From: Lacticaseibacillus paracasei subsp. paracasei
Lineage (GTDB): Bacteria > Bacillota > Bacilli > Lactobacillales > Lactobacillaceae
DNA: 64,000 nucleotides
Reading direction: 5' to 3'
Assembly (NCBI RefSeq): GCF_000829035.1
Contig: NZ_AP012541.1
Coordinates: forward strand, 2,356,001-2,420,000
Of this stretch, positions 45,307 through 55,907 are shown piece by piece. The notes under the pieces were generated by a model. The model made no database searches, was not told where the DNA came from, and saw only the letters and a list, made by a program, of their open reading frames with translations. Within the stretch, counting starts at the first letter, position 1. Each line of letters begins with the position of its first letter. Made by a program: the position numbers and the translations under genes.

Positions 45307-45334
45307 ATATCAGAATTATAATATATCAGAATTA
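45307..45334. repeat. 12-bp direct repeat in the propeller-gene promoter
   Basis: ATATCAGAATTA occurs at 45307-45318 and 45323-45334, a 16-base period, around a TATAAT-like hexamer on the minus strand just before the ribosome-binding site. It may be an operator or a small duplication. Confidence 0.45.
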
Positions 45335-45451
45335 ACCATGCGATTATATAACCCGCTAACAACCATAAAAAGCAGCAATGAACATCTTATTAACCTGTAT
45401 ATCCCCGACCTTGTCCTGTCTTACTGACTGGCTTTTTTATCACGGCCAAGT

Positions 45452-45491
45452 AAAAACCTCCGAGATTGCTGACCAATCTAGGAGGTTTTTT
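45452..45491 (-). terminator. Terminator of the spaFED-srtC operon
   Basis: AAAACCTCCGAGATTG / CAATCTAGGAGGTTTT with T-rich flanks on both strands, just below the sortase gene. Confidence 0.85.
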
Positions 45492-45527
45492 GACAAAATT
45501 GGTCAATCGAACTGTCTTCCTGACCTT

Positions 45528-46355
45528 TTATGACCTACGCTGTCGGCGCAAGTAACGGCGGGCTAACCAGACGATCAGCACAGCTAGCAACAGCACACCG
45601 CCGATAATTGCAGAGCTTTTCCAAAAGCGCCATTGGTCAGCGGCTTTTGCTGCTTGTCCCAACGATTCCGTATAGGGTACGCGTTTACCAGTGACCAACA
45701 AGCGATGCGAGTTGATCATGTATGGCGTGCACGTCATGAGCGTTGCTAAATCCTGACCTGATTCAATCTGCAAGCTTTCAGTCTAATCTGGTTTCACAGT
45801 TTGAATGCGAAAGACCTTGTATGCTAGTTTCTTGCCGTTAACTTCAATCAGAAACTGCTGACCTTTCTTGAGCTTCTTCAACCCCGTAAAGTAGCGCTTG
45901 GTTGGCAAGCCGCCATGGGCCGAAATCACTGTGTGCGTATTTTTACCACCGCGCGGATAACTAGTACCCAGTAAAACAACGGCGCCTTGATCAAGTAAGG
46001 TGTTGTTGGTGGTATCAAATAGTGGCAAGTCGACTTCTATTTTCGGAATCGCAATTCGCCCAATTAAATGCTTTTTAACATAAGCCTGCTTGACTTTTTG
46101 CTCACTGTTAAAGGGGTCTTGGCCGGGTCGCAGGCCGGTTTCGGCGAGCGCGCGATTCTCAGAAGCGCGTTGTGCATCTTGGGCTGCGGCATTTTTGGCT
46201 GCTTCGCGATCGGCTTCAGCACGACGACTGGTCATGATGACTTCATTGATCGCCGTCGCCGCAAAAGGGTAGCAGAAGCAGGCAGCCCCCGCGGTGAAGA
46301 GGATGATCACGAGCCAGCGCAACAGCCGGTTCGACCCTTTCGCCTGCTTAGCCAT
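45528..46355 (-). pseudogene. srtC: Class C pilin sortase gene with an in-frame amber stop
   Basis: The frame starts at 46355 and stops at TAG (45783-45785) after codon 190, ending FRIQTVKPD. Reading on in the same frame gives TESLQIESGQDLATLMTCTP, the catalytic cysteine, YMINSHRLLVTG with the catalytic arginine, and a C-terminal membrane helix (GGVLLLAVLIVWLARRYL). The first part holds the N-terminal helix, the DPFN lid motif and the catalytic His (VISAHGGL). So His is separated from Cys and Arg. Intact, it would polymerise the SpaDEF pilins. It starts 6 bases below spaD. A single-base change (for example AAG to TAG) explains it. Confidence 0.9.
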
Positions 46356-46361
46356 AGGCGA

Positions 46362-47921
46362 TCAGGCTTTCTTGCCAGTTTGCTTCTTCACATAGTAACC
46401 ACCGCTCATCAAGACGATGCCGATCAGCAGAAATGCGAGCAGTCCCATCCCGCCGGTCATCGGCAGCAATGTGCGTACGGGGGTGTTTGTGATGCGAACG
46501 ATTTTCTCGCCCCACGTACCTGCAACAATCTCAAAGTCCGTGGTTGGATCCGTGATTTCATAGCCATCAGGGGCATCTGTTTCAATCAAGGTATAAGTCC
46601 CTGGCAGCATCCCTTGAATCGACAGGTTAAATGGCTTTCCTGCGTTAGTGGTCAGTTCGGTTGCATCAGCTTTCGTTGTCGTCCAAGTGATCTTGCTTGG
46701 GGCATAAGCGCCTGTCATACCGGTGACACCTTCAAGCACAGCATATTCTGTTGCATTGCCAGTTTGTCGCTGAATGATGAACTTTGCACCAGCCAACGAC
46801 TTGTCATCGGAACCAGTTTCATATTTGAAGAACTTCATCCCGCCAGTCTGAATTTCCGGGCCGTTAACGGTGATTTTGGTATCAGGATCAAAAGAAACAA
46901 CTGCTGTGTTCCCGATTTTTTGATCAGGTACCATCTTCTCGTTCACGATCCCCGTATAGCCAACGGTCACCCGTTTACCGGCATACTTCGTCAACAAATT
47001 ACGAACGGCATTGGCGTCTGATCCGCCTAAGAAATCTAATTTGAAGCCGAATGGATAGTTGCCATGCGCGGTTTGCCATGCCGCGTCATTTGAGGTCATC
47101 AGCGCGATTTTGCCTGTTAAGTCGTTCAAAATATTTTGACCGTCCACAGTCACTGCGGTTAGTTCTTTAAACGTCAAGCCGGCTTTGGTCATGTAATCCA
47201 GCACTTCAAATTGATTGTACTTGAACACGCCGGATTGATTATCCGCCATTGAGCCAATGTCATGGGGAATCTGAAATTGGATATTGTAAGTCAACACATC
47301 ACCGACAGCAACGTCATGTAAGTCTTTAGCGGCAATTGCTCCGCCACTGATAGCATCTAAGTGTTTGGTAACCACACTATCCTTAGGGTAAAGATGGATA
47401 TTGGTTAAGTCATTGCCATTCTTGTCACGCACCGGCAGACTCACGATCATATCAGCTGCTTTTTGATAGGGCTGAGGCGTCCATGTTTCACTAAAAGCAT
47501 AAACGCTGTGCCGACCACCGGTTTTAGCTGGCAGTTGATTAAAAACTGCCAACCCATCTTGACCAGTCGTGATTTCTGGCGCATTTGGATCTTGAAGATT
47601 TGCATAGTTTCCCAGATTCTGCGACATCATCGCCGCCGCAGTCTCTTTATCGTGTGTCTCTAATAGCTGATAAAAAGCATCTGTAACATTAAACACTTTG
47701 AATTTTGCACCGACAACTGGGGTTCTGCCAGTGAGACCTAAATCATGGCCAGTGTTTTGAATCTGTTCATCTGCAGTTTGTTCAATTTTGTGAAGGGTAA
47801 ATGCAACCTGGCTTTCGGCAGCGTGAACGGTTCTGCCAGCGCCCAATAGCGGTAGTAACACGCTCATGAGCATCAAGGCGGCTAATAGGCCGTGTCCGAT
47901 CTTTTTTATCGTGGCATTCAT
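46362..47921 (-). CDS. spaD: Pilus backbone (major) pilin, SpaD type
   Basis: 519 aa. Signal peptide to about residue 34; pilin motif [15 protein letters not shown] near residue 180 with the Lys used for polymerisation; E-box [14 protein letters not shown] near the C terminus; sorting signal LPMTGG, a hydrophobic helix and KKQTGKKA tail. Length and order match SpaD of L. rhamnosus GG. It overlaps the start region of spaE's end by four bases, indicating coupling. Its polymerising sortase downstream is broken in this strain. Confidence 0.88.
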   Translation of the reverse strand: MNATIKKIGHGLLAALMLMSVLLPLLGAGRTVHAAESQVAFTLHKIEQTADEQIQNTGHDLGLTGRTPVVGAKFKVFNVTDAFYQLLETHDKETAAAMMSQNLGNYANLQDPNAPEITTGQDGLAVFNQLPAKTGGRHSVYAFSETWTPQPYQKAADMIVSLPVRDKNGNDLTNIHLYPKDSVVTKHLDAISGGAIAAKDLHDVAVGDVLTYNIQFQIPHDIGSMADNQSGVFKYNQFEVLDYMTKAGLTFKELTAVTVDGQNILNDLTGKIALMTSNDAAWQTAHGNYPFGFKLDFLGGSDANAVRNLLTKYAGKRVTVGYTGIVNEKMVPDQKIGNTAVVSFDPDTKITVNGPEIQTGGMKFFKYETGSDDKSLAGAKFIIQRQTGNATEYAVLEGVTGMTGAYAPSKITWTTTKADATELTTNAGKPFNLSIQGMLPGTYTLIETDAPDGYEITDPTTDFEIVAGTWGEKIVRITNTPVRTLLPMTGGMGLLAFLLIGIVLMSGGYYVKKQTGKKA

Positions 47922-49240
47922 GGGTGGTTCCTCGCTTTCTTATGCTTGATCAGGAAGTAAGTTGCCAATGTCAGGAGTCCTATACCGATGAGAACGAGAC
48001 TTAGGTTTTGCCAGTCAGACATTGCCGGCAAATATCCAGTTGCGCCTGCGCCAGTCGGTTTGTCTAACTGATCAGACTGGCCTGTCGGCGGTGTCGGGTC
48101 GGATTCGCTTGAAGTGCTGCTGCGATCTGTATAGTTATAAACTCGGGGATTACCGATACTGATCATTTCCGGTGTCACGATCCCGCCGATGTTTTCTTTC
48201 ATCGGCTGGCCATCAATCAGTACATAACGGTAATTGTCATCATCATCTAACCAAGAGTCGGGAATTTCGATTTTAATCGCCCGACTTTTTTCGTCCAATT
48301 CATAACCTGGTACTGACTGTAATTCTTCAAAATAATACGTGCCCGCCGACAAGAATCGTTCACCTGTGTTCACTAAACCGTCTTTGTCCGAAACAAATTT
48401 ATTCACACGATCATCATGAAGAGCATCGGTTGATGCAACCCATTTGTTCTTCAAGTCAGTAGCTGGTGACAAGTCGAGATATAGTTTCTGACCGTCCACG
48501 ATTCGGTAGATCGCGAAAATGGCCCCGGCTAATCGCCGACTCGTCCCGTCAGGATGAACGCCGAATTTAAAGAAGTACGGGTCCCGGACATAACCGACGT
48601 TCTTGGGATAAAGATGCACGGTCGACATTGGGTCACCTGAAGTCGGATCTTTTACCGGAAAAACAATCAGCATCGGTGAGCTTTTTCTTTCCATGTCAAC
48701 GTTCAGATTGGTGGAGAAATCCAACGCGGTTTCAATCAGCAGATACGCTTTCTCGAAGCTGCCTTGACCAGTGTCAACTGTGACGCGTCCAATCCCGTCT
48801 TCACCAAGATTTTTATCGGTGGCGGTGTTAATCAAGCCAAGTCCTTTATTCCCTTGACCTGCAAGTTGCAGGTTTGCCCGCGCAAACTTAAGTGCCTGCT
48901 TGCGAGTCATATTTTGATACTTTTCGATCAGTGCCTGAACGTCATCCGGTGTCATATCTGACTTCAACAAGGAACTAGCATCGTAAACTTCAAAATTAGC
49001 GCCATTCAGACCACTAGTTTTGCTCAACAGTTTATATCCAGCCTTATCAGGGTTTTCCGGATCAATTATCTGACCGTCATTGTCGTACCAAACGTCTTCA
49101 GGTTGCCGCACATCCCGGTAAATGCGTTTATGCAAGACAATTTCGGCAGTGTTTTCAGCCGCGCTGACTGGCTGAAGACCAAGCAGCGTGCCAACTAATA
49201 GGAGGAGCGGGATAACCCACCATAGCAATCGTAGTCGCAT
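47918..49240 (-). CDS. spaE: Minor (basal) pilin, SpaE type
   Basis: 440 aa. Signal peptide ([20 protein letters not shown]), pilin-like motif [11 protein letters not shown], Cna_B domain [16 protein letters not shown]-box [15 protein letters not shown], Ser/Thr/Pro linker, then the sorting region YLPAMSDW followed by a helix and KHKKARN tail. The pentapeptide LPAMS replaces LPXTG, which may be a weak or altered sortase substrate. AAAGGAGGCG lies before the ATG inside the end of spaF. Confidence 0.85.
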   Translation of the reverse strand: MRLRLLWWVIPLLLLVGTLLGLQPVSAAENTAEIVLHKRIYRDVRQPEDVWYDNDGQIIDPENPDKAGYKLLSKTSGLNGANFEVYDASSLLKSDMTPDDVQALIEKYQNMTRKQALKFARANLQLAGQGNKGLGLINTATDKNLGEDGIGRVTVDTGQGSFEKAYLLIETALDFSTNLNVDMERKSSPMLIVFPVKDPTSGDPMSTVHLYPKNVGYVRDPYFFKFGVHPDGTSRRLAGAIFAIYRIVDGQKLYLDLSPATDLKNKWVASTDALHDDRVNKFVSDKDGLVNTGERFLSAGTYYFEELQSVPGYELDEKSRAIKIEIPDSWLDDDDNYRYVLIDGQPMKENIGGIVTPEMISIGNPRVYNYTDRSSTSSESDPTPPTGQSDQLDKPTGAGATGYLPAMSDWQNLSLVLIGIGLLTLATYFLIKHKKARNHP

Positions 49241-49241
49241 C

Positions 49242-52200
49242 TTAACGCGCCTCCTTTCGCTTGAGCACAATGACTAGCAGTAATCCGCTAGCGCCGGCCA
49301 CTAATGCCATTAGCAGAAATAGCACAATGCCATTGCCGCCTGTTTTCGGTAACAAACTTTCAAGGCTGTGATTGACGACTGTAAAGCTAATGCGATTAAC
49401 CTTGTCGGTGGCGTCCGGCTGGAATTTAAATTCATAATCATCAGTCGTAAGATCACTGCCGCTGTATTTTAAATCAACCATGGTGCCGGTTTGATTGATC
49501 GTAAATGTGAATGCCCCCGCCAATTTATCGAAACCCTCAGGTGCTTTGGTTTCAACTAACCGGTAGCTGCCAGGGGTTAGCTGATGATCAAAAAGCAACC
49601 GCCCTTCATCATTTGTGTTGTCCGAAGCAACCGGCTCAGTCTGACCATCGCGATACAGTGCAAACGTAGCCTTGGCTAATGGTTTGTTACTTTTATTGAC
49701 CTTGAGTAACTCAAGTTCAGTTGGTTTCAACTGATTAACCACCGTGTTGTCGTCCCAAATCTCCCCTTGCCGTCCAATCGTCACGTCACCATTTTCAGCG
49801 ACAATTAAGTCAAACTCTGGTTGGAGCAAGTGTCCTGGTGACATCACTTCGGCAACGGTGTACTTTCCGGGGCGTAAACCGGTGAAGGTCGCCTGTCCTT
49901 GGGCATTGGTGACCGCTTCCTGCAATGGCTGGCCAGCTTGTTTCAACGTAAACTTAGTTCCTTCAAGTAAAGCGCCATGCTGATTCTTTTTAGTGATGCT
50001 GGCGGGAAAACGATTCAGAGGGTCTAAATGCACATCCACCTCGTTAGTTTCCTTGCTATAGCGCTCTTTCGTATCGAAGAATTTCACCACCGCGCTGTTG
50101 GTCATTGTCACGCGTTGATCGATGGTGTCAGGATCGAGGGTCGGCCGAACCTTGAGTCGCAGTGAGAAATAGCCGCTGTGGAAGTAGATTTTCTGCACAT
50201 CTGCTCGGCCAATCGTCAGCGTGATACGTTGGCGGCCCTTTTCCTCAGTCACCTCAAACGATGAAACGCCAGGCGTCAGTGTCATGGCCCGATCTTTGTT
50301 GGGTGCATCAGGATCAGTCGCGTTAAAAAGTTGAAAGGCTTGTTCATAAGTCGGTGGCCCATTGTTCTGATCCGGAATCAATTCAATATTTTCCGGCAAT
50401 AAATCCGTCACCGTGATGGTCGTCGGCTTTACCACATAATCGCCCATGCTGTACACTTCTTGGTTGATGTAGTAGTAAAAAGGGGCGCCTTGGTAATGCT
50501 CATTGACCACCTGATTGTGGAGATCGTTTGACGTCCAAATTGGCTTGTTTTTATCCGCCTTGGCGCCACCGCCAGCAATCGCTTGTGCGCTGACACTCTT
50601 GTTGTTGGTAACATTCGGGTCAATTAACTCAATCTGTCCGCTGCCATTGGCGACCCATGTACTTCCACCGCTCGAAAAGGTTCCTCGCTTAAACGTGTGA
50701 CTCGTACCATTCAGCGTATAAGCCACAGCCCCGCGGCCAAATGTTGGCGCGCCGAGGCGGTCCTCCCACTCACTTAGATTGTCATGATCAATCGGATCAA
50801 CCCAGTTCCCCCATGTTTTCGAGGTATAGCCTTTCTGACCAGTGCCCCGTTCGCCAAGATTCTCTTGATCAAAAACGTCCTTGTTCGCGGTAATCCAGTT
50901 ACCTTCTTGAAACTGCCAGTCAGTGACATAATCAGCATTGTAAGTCGCGTTGATATCTGACTGCTCAGTCCAAACGAACTCGCCTGGGTTCAATGATGTA
51001 AAGGTTAAAGTCGAATTCTGATTCAGATCACTTTGCGGAATAAAATTCAGCCGCTTGCCGGTTTCTTTTTCATAAAAGACCACCCGCCAGTCATAGTGGA
51101 GGACGTTAGCGAAGGACATACCAGAAAAGAAATTGTTCGAGAAGTCGATGCCGACATCTGTTGGCGTTGGTGCCCGTTCAACGCGGCGCACATGGATATT
51201 GGTCATTTCCACATAGGCCCCGATCTCAAAGTGTCGACCATTCAAATCGCTGGCCGAACCTACATGATTGATATCGACTTTAAGCTTGGCATCCAAAACA
51301 TTAGACAAGCCATCTTCTTGGGTAATCACGTCTTTAAAAATGACCGCTGTTGCTGAAGAACTCGGCACATAATCTGTCGAGACATTTTCTTTCATGGCAG
51401 TTTGGCTACCGTATTTACTGCGGCTGCTACCGTTTGGCTTTCGGTAAATCTGAGCCGACCCAATCGGAAAGTCAGAACCATCTGCCTTCGTGACCTGAAT
51501 TTTGGTTTCACCCAACGCTGCACGCGGCAGGATGAGACTGTGTGCATCCAAGCTGTCTGTGCCGGGTTCGCTCACATGATCGTTCACGATCGGACCTGGC
51601 AACTTCAGATCTAGATTCAGCGATAACACGTGATCAGTGCCATTGAACCCGTCTAGACTGAGCTTGAAGCTTTTTTGCTTTTGTTCCTCACTTGATAGCT
51701 TCTTCGTCATCTCATACTCATGTGCAGCCCAATTATTACTGTCAAACACATGATTGATTTCACCATTCGTATGAGCGGGTTGTGACACCATATCTGTAAA
51801 TGGCGTCACAACGACTTTTTGTGTCCTATTCTCACTCCACGGCTTGACGAGCTTTAGTTTCACCTTGATTTCAGCCTGCTGCATGTCGTATGTGTAAGTC
51901 ACGACATGCTGGCCGACCGCCGCTGTCCATTGCCCGCCATCGTCCAAAACAACATCTTGTCGATCAAGGCGGTTGGTCAACTCCGGCATCTCCGTTTTGA
52001 CGGTTTGGTTCTCAGAAATGCTCATTGCTGCACTTGTGTGTTTCTTGTCAGACTCAATTGTGTCTTGGCTAATTGCCGCTTGTCCGCTCGCATCGTTCTG
52101 GTGTGAGGATGGATCGGATTTTGGCGCCGCACGGTCATGTTCGGTGATGTTTGTCTCACCGTTGTCGGCTACAGGGACAACGGCGCTGCCGACCTGGGTC

Positions 52201-52247
52201 AGCATCAACATCGCCAACATGACGATATGGATCAACTTCTTAGGCAT
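49242..52247 (-). CDS. spaF: Pilus tip/ancillary pilin, SpaF type
   Basis: About 1001 aa, close to SpaF of L. rhamnosus GG. Signal peptide (KKLIHIVMLAMLMLTQVGSA), a long adhesin region, then Cna_B domains (GALLEGTKFTLKQAGQPL; PLAKATFALYRDGQTE), an E-box YRLVETKAPEGFDKL, and LPKTGG with helix and KRKEAR tail. The ATG at 52247 follows GGAAGGAGG. SpaF of GG binds mucus. It is first in the operon; the region above (52248-52448) is AT-rich with a TATAAT-like box at 52378-52383 but no confident -35. Confidence 0.87.
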   Translation of the reverse strand: MPKKLIHIVMLAMLMLTQVGSAVVPVADNGETNITEHDRAAPKSDPSSHQNDASGQAAISQDTIESDKKHTSAAMSISENQTVKTEMPELTNRLDRQDVVLDDGGQWTAAVGQHVVTYTYDMQQAEIKVKLKLVKPWSENRTQKVVVTPFTDMVSQPAHTNGEINHVFDSNNWAAHEYEMTKKLSSEEQKQKSFKLSLDGFNGTDHVLSLNLDLKLPGPIVNDHVSEPGTDSLDAHSLILPRAALGETKIQVTKADGSDFPIGSAQIYRKPNGSSRSKYGSQTAMKENVSTDYVPSSSATAVIFKDVITQEDGLSNVLDAKLKVDINHVGSASDLNGRHFEIGAYVEMTNIHVRRVERAPTPTDVGIDFSNNFFSGMSFANVLHYDWRVVFYEKETGKRLNFIPQSDLNQNSTLTFTSLNPGEFVWTEQSDINATYNADYVTDWQFQEGNWITANKDVFDQENLGERGTGQKGYTSKTWGNWVDPIDHDNLSEWEDRLGAPTFGRGAVAYTLNGTSHTFKRGTFSSGGSTWVANGSGQIELIDPNVTNNKSVSAQAIAGGGAKADKNKPIWTSNDLHNQVVNEHYQGAPFYYYINQEVYSMGDYVVKPTTITVTDLLPENIELIPDQNNGPPTYEQAFQLFNATDPDAPNKDRAMTLTPGVSSFEVTEEKGRQRITLTIGRADVQKIYFHSGYFSLRLKVRPTLDPDTIDQRVTMTNSAVVKFFDTKERYSKETNEVDVHLDPLNRFPASITKKNQHGALLEGTKFTLKQAGQPLQEAVTNAQGQATFTGLRPGKYTVAEVMSPGHLLQPEFDLIVAENGDVTIGRQGEIWDDNTVVNQLKPTELELLKVNKSNKPLAKATFALYRDGQTEPVASDNTNDEGRLLFDHQLTPGSYRLVETKAPEGFDKLAGAFTFTINQTGTMVDLKYSGSDLTTDDYEFKFQPDATDKVNRISFTVVNHSLESLLPKTGGNGIVLFLLMALVAGASGLLLVIVLKRKEAR

Positions 52248-52448
52248 CTGTGCGCCTCCTTCCATTGTTTCCGGCGTCTCTCTTCTTCCAACACCAGCTT
52301 AACAAGTTGACCCCGCGCAAAGGAATGATAATGTTCGTTATTTAACAAGATATTTTTAACAGTGCATACTTATTGACATTATAGGTATTAATCTGTACAT
52401 ATAATGTAAAAAGCTCTATTTATAGGTAAATAAGGTCCTCAAACCCAA

Positions 52449-52500
52449 AAGTAGCCTTGAAACAGCCGGCGTATTGCCAGTAAGTTCCAAGACTACTTAT
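52449..52500 (-). terminator. Terminator of the 185-aa protein gene
   Basis: Minus strand: AAGTAGTCTTGGAAC pairs with GTTTCAAGGCTACTT; the following tail is short (TTGGG), so it may be weak. Confidence 0.6.
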
Positions 52501-52524
52501 AGGTTATTTATTCAACTAATTAGT

Positions 52525-53082
52525 TTAAGCTTTGATGATTTTCCCAACTGCAATTGGTAAAGTAACGTGGGCATCGTAGTTCATGACAGTTCCTTGAACA
52601 GTAGCCGGTAGCTTCAAGGTATCCGGCACACCATGAATATAAATGACCCTTTTATCGAGCTGCAAATCGTCACTGCCAAAAGCGGCTTTAAACGCTGTCT
52701 GCAATTCCTTCAGATCAACGAGTTTGTCATAAGCATAGTGACCTTCTGCATCAGCCACTGGGTAACTGTCATTTGGCACATGCATCTTGGCCGGTTCAGC
52801 GTCAAATGGCACCATCGTTGTACCGGAAACCGGTTCTGTTTCTGGCAGATCAACGAAACCGTCACCATTAGCATCTTGTGCCGCTGTGGCGATTTCTGCT
52901 GGCTTACCATCCGGGAATCCGTGGAAATGTTCCCAATGCTGCACATTAGCAGGTGTATCAAACATATCGATATGAATCTTCATTTGCGCACCATCAATCG
53001 TGAACGTCGCGGCACCGTGCGCTGCGCTGCCAATCTTCTCAGCGTTCAATGGCACAATTTCTGCTGTATACTTTTCAGCCAT
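52525..53082 (-). CDS. Hypothetical soluble protein, 185 aa, CHRD-like
   Basis: It begins MAEKYTAEIVPLNAEKIGSA and has a histidine-bearing centre (WEHFHGFPDGK), a DANGDGFVD loop that resembles an EF-hand calcium loop, and a C-terminal RVIYIHGVPD. The spread of His residues and beta pattern recall CHRD/superoxide-dismutase-like small domains, a tentative comparison. There is no signal peptide. AAAGGAGTG precedes the ATG. Single gene. Confidence 0.6.
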   Translation of the reverse strand: MAEKYTAEIVPLNAEKIGSAAHGAATFTIDGAQMKIHIDMFDTPANVQHWEHFHGFPDGKPAEIATAAQDANGDGFVDLPETEPVSGTTMVPFDAEPAKMHVPNDSYPVADAEGHYAYDKLVDLKELQTAFKAAFGSDDLQLDKRVIYIHGVPDTLKLPATVQGTVMNYDAHVTLPIAVGKIIKA

Positions 53083-53176
53083 GCAAACCACTCCTTTTAG
53101 ATTTAGACTCAGTTTCAGCATAGTGCTAACTGGAACGACTCACAATCTATTGCATTTCAAAAGTGAGGTTGCAAGA

Positions 53177-54373
53177 TTATTTGGCCAATTGCAATAGCCG
53201 TTGGCGCAAAGCAGGATCAGCTGCGTAAAGATAAAGCCCATGCTTCGCCCTTTTCAGCAGAATATTAATGGCATTCATGATAATCGCGGCTTTAGCGTCG
53301 GTGGTGTCGGCCAAATCCGGGCGCTTTTTGAAGGCTTCCTTGTCTTGGTACTGCGCCAGATCAACCGTAAGCCGGTCTTTTGAGGGATCATAGCCTAGAC
53401 TCGGCCCTAGAATCACACCTGCGTAATTCAAGTCAAAGCCTTGAATAGTATAAATGGAACCAACTTCATGCAATGTCTCAGGACGTTGTGCCCACGGGCG
53501 ATCGGTGAAGTTGATCTTGTCCCAAGGTAACCGCAAAGAACCAGCTTGGACATACCAGGTTTTACCATCGAGCACTGTGAATGGATAGTCAGCTGTCGCG
53601 ATCATGCGCGAAAGGCCGGTTTCGGCATTGCGCCGCTGAATGAGGTCATACATCGGCTGACCATCAGAAAAGACTTGAAAATCAAAATGTTGCGGATGTG
53701 GCAAAGGCAACACTTTTCCACGAACAAAATGATCAATCCAGTCATTCACCGCCGCATCGCCTACCCGCATCTGTTCGGTCAGATGATAATGTGTCACTGC
53801 GTATTCGCGCGTCACTCTTTTCAATAAAGCAGGTGTCCAAAAACTCTTTAGCTTGACTAGCTGATGGAAATCGAACACGAGCACCACCACTCGAGCCAAC
53901 TGAAGAATATCAGCAAGCTGATTATGGCCACGAAATTTATTATACGGATCAGGCGTCGTCAGTAGTAAATGGCCCTCATCGATCAGCACGACATCTGCTC
54001 GCTTACCGGCTTTGCGGTACGCGTTAATAAATGGTGTTGGTTTCATAAAGTCTTTCTTTCGAAAATAAGACTTTGTACCAGCAATTTCTTTGTAAATCTT
54101 CAGCATTTCATTGTGATTTACCAACAACTTGTTGTCTGTGCCCGCCAACTCGCCGCTTGTCGCACGGGCAGCTTTTTGCAACTGCGCAAAAGCAGCATCC
54201 AACACCACACTTTTACCAGCACCGGCATCACCCGAAATGATCAATAGATGTGTTGACGTTGTGTTGTGATTGTCGTTGATAAAGGTCCAAATTCGCTGTT
54301 CCAATGCTGACTGTTCTGAGGTCAGTGTCGCATCTTGCGGCAAAATAAACGTTGACTGTGCTAAATCTGGCAT
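53177..54373 (-). CDS. DUF2075-family ATP-binding protein
   Basis: 398 aa. Walker A ISGDAGAGKSVVLDAAF, Walker B ADVVLIDEGHLLL, and helicase-like later motifs (YHLTEQMRVGDAAVNDWI; IYTIQGFDLNYAGVILG) match DUF2075 ATPases, related to superfamily 1 helicases. The cellular role is not established; some members sit in defence loci, but no nuclease partner is adjacent here. GGAGGTG precedes the ATG. Confidence 0.85.
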   Translation of the reverse strand: MPDLAQSTFILPQDATLTSEQSALEQRIWTFINDNHNTTSTHLLIISGDAGAGKSVVLDAAFAQLQKAARATSGELAGTDNKLLVNHNEMLKIYKEIAGTKSYFRKKDFMKPTPFINAYRKAGKRADVVLIDEGHLLLTTPDPYNKFRGHNQLADILQLARVVVLVFDFHQLVKLKSFWTPALLKRVTREYAVTHYHLTEQMRVGDAAVNDWIDHFVRGKVLPLPHPQHFDFQVFSDGQPMYDLIQRRNAETGLSRMIATADYPFTVLDGKTWYVQAGSLRLPWDKINFTDRPWAQRPETLHEVGSIYTIQGFDLNYAGVILGPSLGYDPSKDRLTVDLAQYQDKEAFKKRPDLADTTDAKAAIIMNAINILLKRAKHGLYLYAADPALRQRLLQLAK

Positions 54374-54581
54374 ATGAACACCTCCGTTAACAACAATACA
54401 GCATTCTGGCGTGCAAACGCTGCTGTGACTTGATTTTGTCGGTACTTTTAAAACATTTTAAAAAAGAACATTAAATATACACAACAATTGACAGCATATT
54501 ACATACTTTACCCCAGTAAACCGGTTACACTAGAGATAGTCAATTTCTCGAAAAAGTTATTCAAGAACTAGGAGTATTGAA

Positions 54582-55637
54582 ATGCCTTCAATTGCTGATT
54601 ACCCTCAACGCCATAGCTTGGCGTCATTTCAACAAACACCGCTCACTGAACTTGATGCGGGTTTATTTGCGCAACTTGGTTATTTGAACTTCAATTACCT
54701 GATCGGCCAGCCCTATGCGCGTTTTGCCGATTTAAATGACAGTACCCGCCTAAACAGGGCTACCTTGACAACTTGGGCGATTCCAACTCATCAGATCATG
54801 TTAGACGCCATGCGTCACGGTGAACGTTTTGCCCGGGTTACTTGGGAAAATTGGCTGGAAACTTGCAGCCATCGCAACGAAGAAGACTTCGCGGCCATCA
54901 CATTCACATTAGCCCCCGGGGTTTATTGTGTCAGTTTTCGGGGGACAACCAATAAACTGGTTGGTTGGAAAGAAGATCTCAATATGAGCTTCATGCCAAC
55001 GATTCCAGCGCAGCGTCGGGCATTAAGTTACTTGATTAAACAAATCAGTCAGCATCCCGGCACTTATTACCTGACTGGCCATTCCAAAGGCGGCAGTATC
55101 GCCACCTATGCGTTTGACCACTTGCCACAACCATTAGCCAGTCAAGTTGCTCATGTTTATAGCTTCGATGGGCCGAGCGGTGTCCCGCTTGATCCAAGCC
55201 ATCGTGACCGTGTCACCAAGCTCGTTCCACAAAGCTCCTTAATTGGCGTCAGTCTCGATCCAGCGATGAATTTTGAGGTGGTCAAAAGTCGCGTGAAGTT
55301 GTTCGGCCAACACGATGTTCTTACTTGGAACATTGCCGACACGACCTTCGCTCATTTGCCAACCACAACATGGGTATCGCGCTATTTCCAAAAAACTTTT
55401 GCCCTTTGGTTAGCTGGCCTTGATGCCAAAGCCACTGCGGTTACCGTGGACGCACTTTACCGCATTTTGCGCAGCGGCAATGCCATCACCTTAGATGATC
55501 TAGCTAAAACAAAAAATCATTGGCGCCACTATCTTGGGGCGTTCCGGCGCCTCGATAAACATCATCGGCAACAACTTGGCCGCTCATTCCGCTGCCTCCT
55601 CGGTGCCATGGCTGGCTCGCTGGTTCAAACGCATTAA
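54582..55637 (+). CDS. DUF2974/Mbeg1-like alpha/beta hydrolase (lipase-like)
   Basis: 351 aa. The nucleophile elbow YLTGHSKGGSIATYAF (G-x-S-x-G) and the oxyanion region VSFRGTTNKLVGWKEDLNM define a cytosolic lipase-class-3/DUF2974 hydrolase with no signal peptide. The substrate is unknown. The start follows TAGGAG. A terminator lies just after the stop. The following 260 bases hold only that terminator and the next promoter. Confidence 0.85.
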   Translation: MPSIADYPQRHSLASFQQTPLTELDAGLFAQLGYLNFNYLIGQPYARFADLNDSTRLNRATLTTWAIPTHQIMLDAMRHGERFARVTWENWLETCSHRNEEDFAAITFTLAPGVYCVSFRGTTNKLVGWKEDLNMSFMPTIPAQRRALSYLIKQISQHPGTYYLTGHSKGGSIATYAFDHLPQPLASQVAHVYSFDGPSGVPLDPSHRDRVTKLVPQSSLIGVSLDPAMNFEVVKSRVKLFGQHDVLTWNIADTTFAHLPTTTWVSRYFQKTFALWLAGLDAKATAVTVDALYRILRSGNAITLDDLAKTKNHWRHYLGAFRRLDKHHRQQLGRSFRCLLGAMAGSLVQTH

Positions 55638-55647
55638 GAGGGTCACA

Positions 55648-55673
55648 AGCTCGGCAGATGCCGGGCTTTTCTA
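55648..55673 (+). terminator. Terminator of the hydrolase gene
   Basis: AGCTCGGC-agat-GCCGGGCT followed by TTTCT. Confidence 0.7.
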
Positions 55674-55907
55674 TTACACCCATGGTCGTGAAAGCTGGCC
55701 AAATCATCTGCATTCTGGCCAAAAGCTACCCCACATTTTAGCAAGCATTCAACTTATCCTGCGCACTAGTGTCAACAATCATCCATCAGCAATGTGCATC
55801 AAAATCGCGTCATATCAATGACTCTATGATTCTCAGACCTCTATCAATTGAAAAAAGCTTGTGTAATTTTATTCCTGCCTCAACAATAATAGCAGGTGGT
55901 GAAGGAC

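Noticed and set aside
46068..47021. 317-codon plus-strand frame
   Set aside because: Antisense to the sortase and SpaD genes; low-complexity Ser/Arg/Cys-rich product.
52320..52400. Possible quorum-sensing repeat before spaF (TTCGTTATTTAAC region)
   Set aside because: No pair of 9-mers at 12-bp spacing matching the motif could be found.
53177..54373. DUF2075 ATPase as part of an antiphage defence system
   Set aside because: No nuclease, methylase or other defence partner lies next to it; it appears as a single gene.
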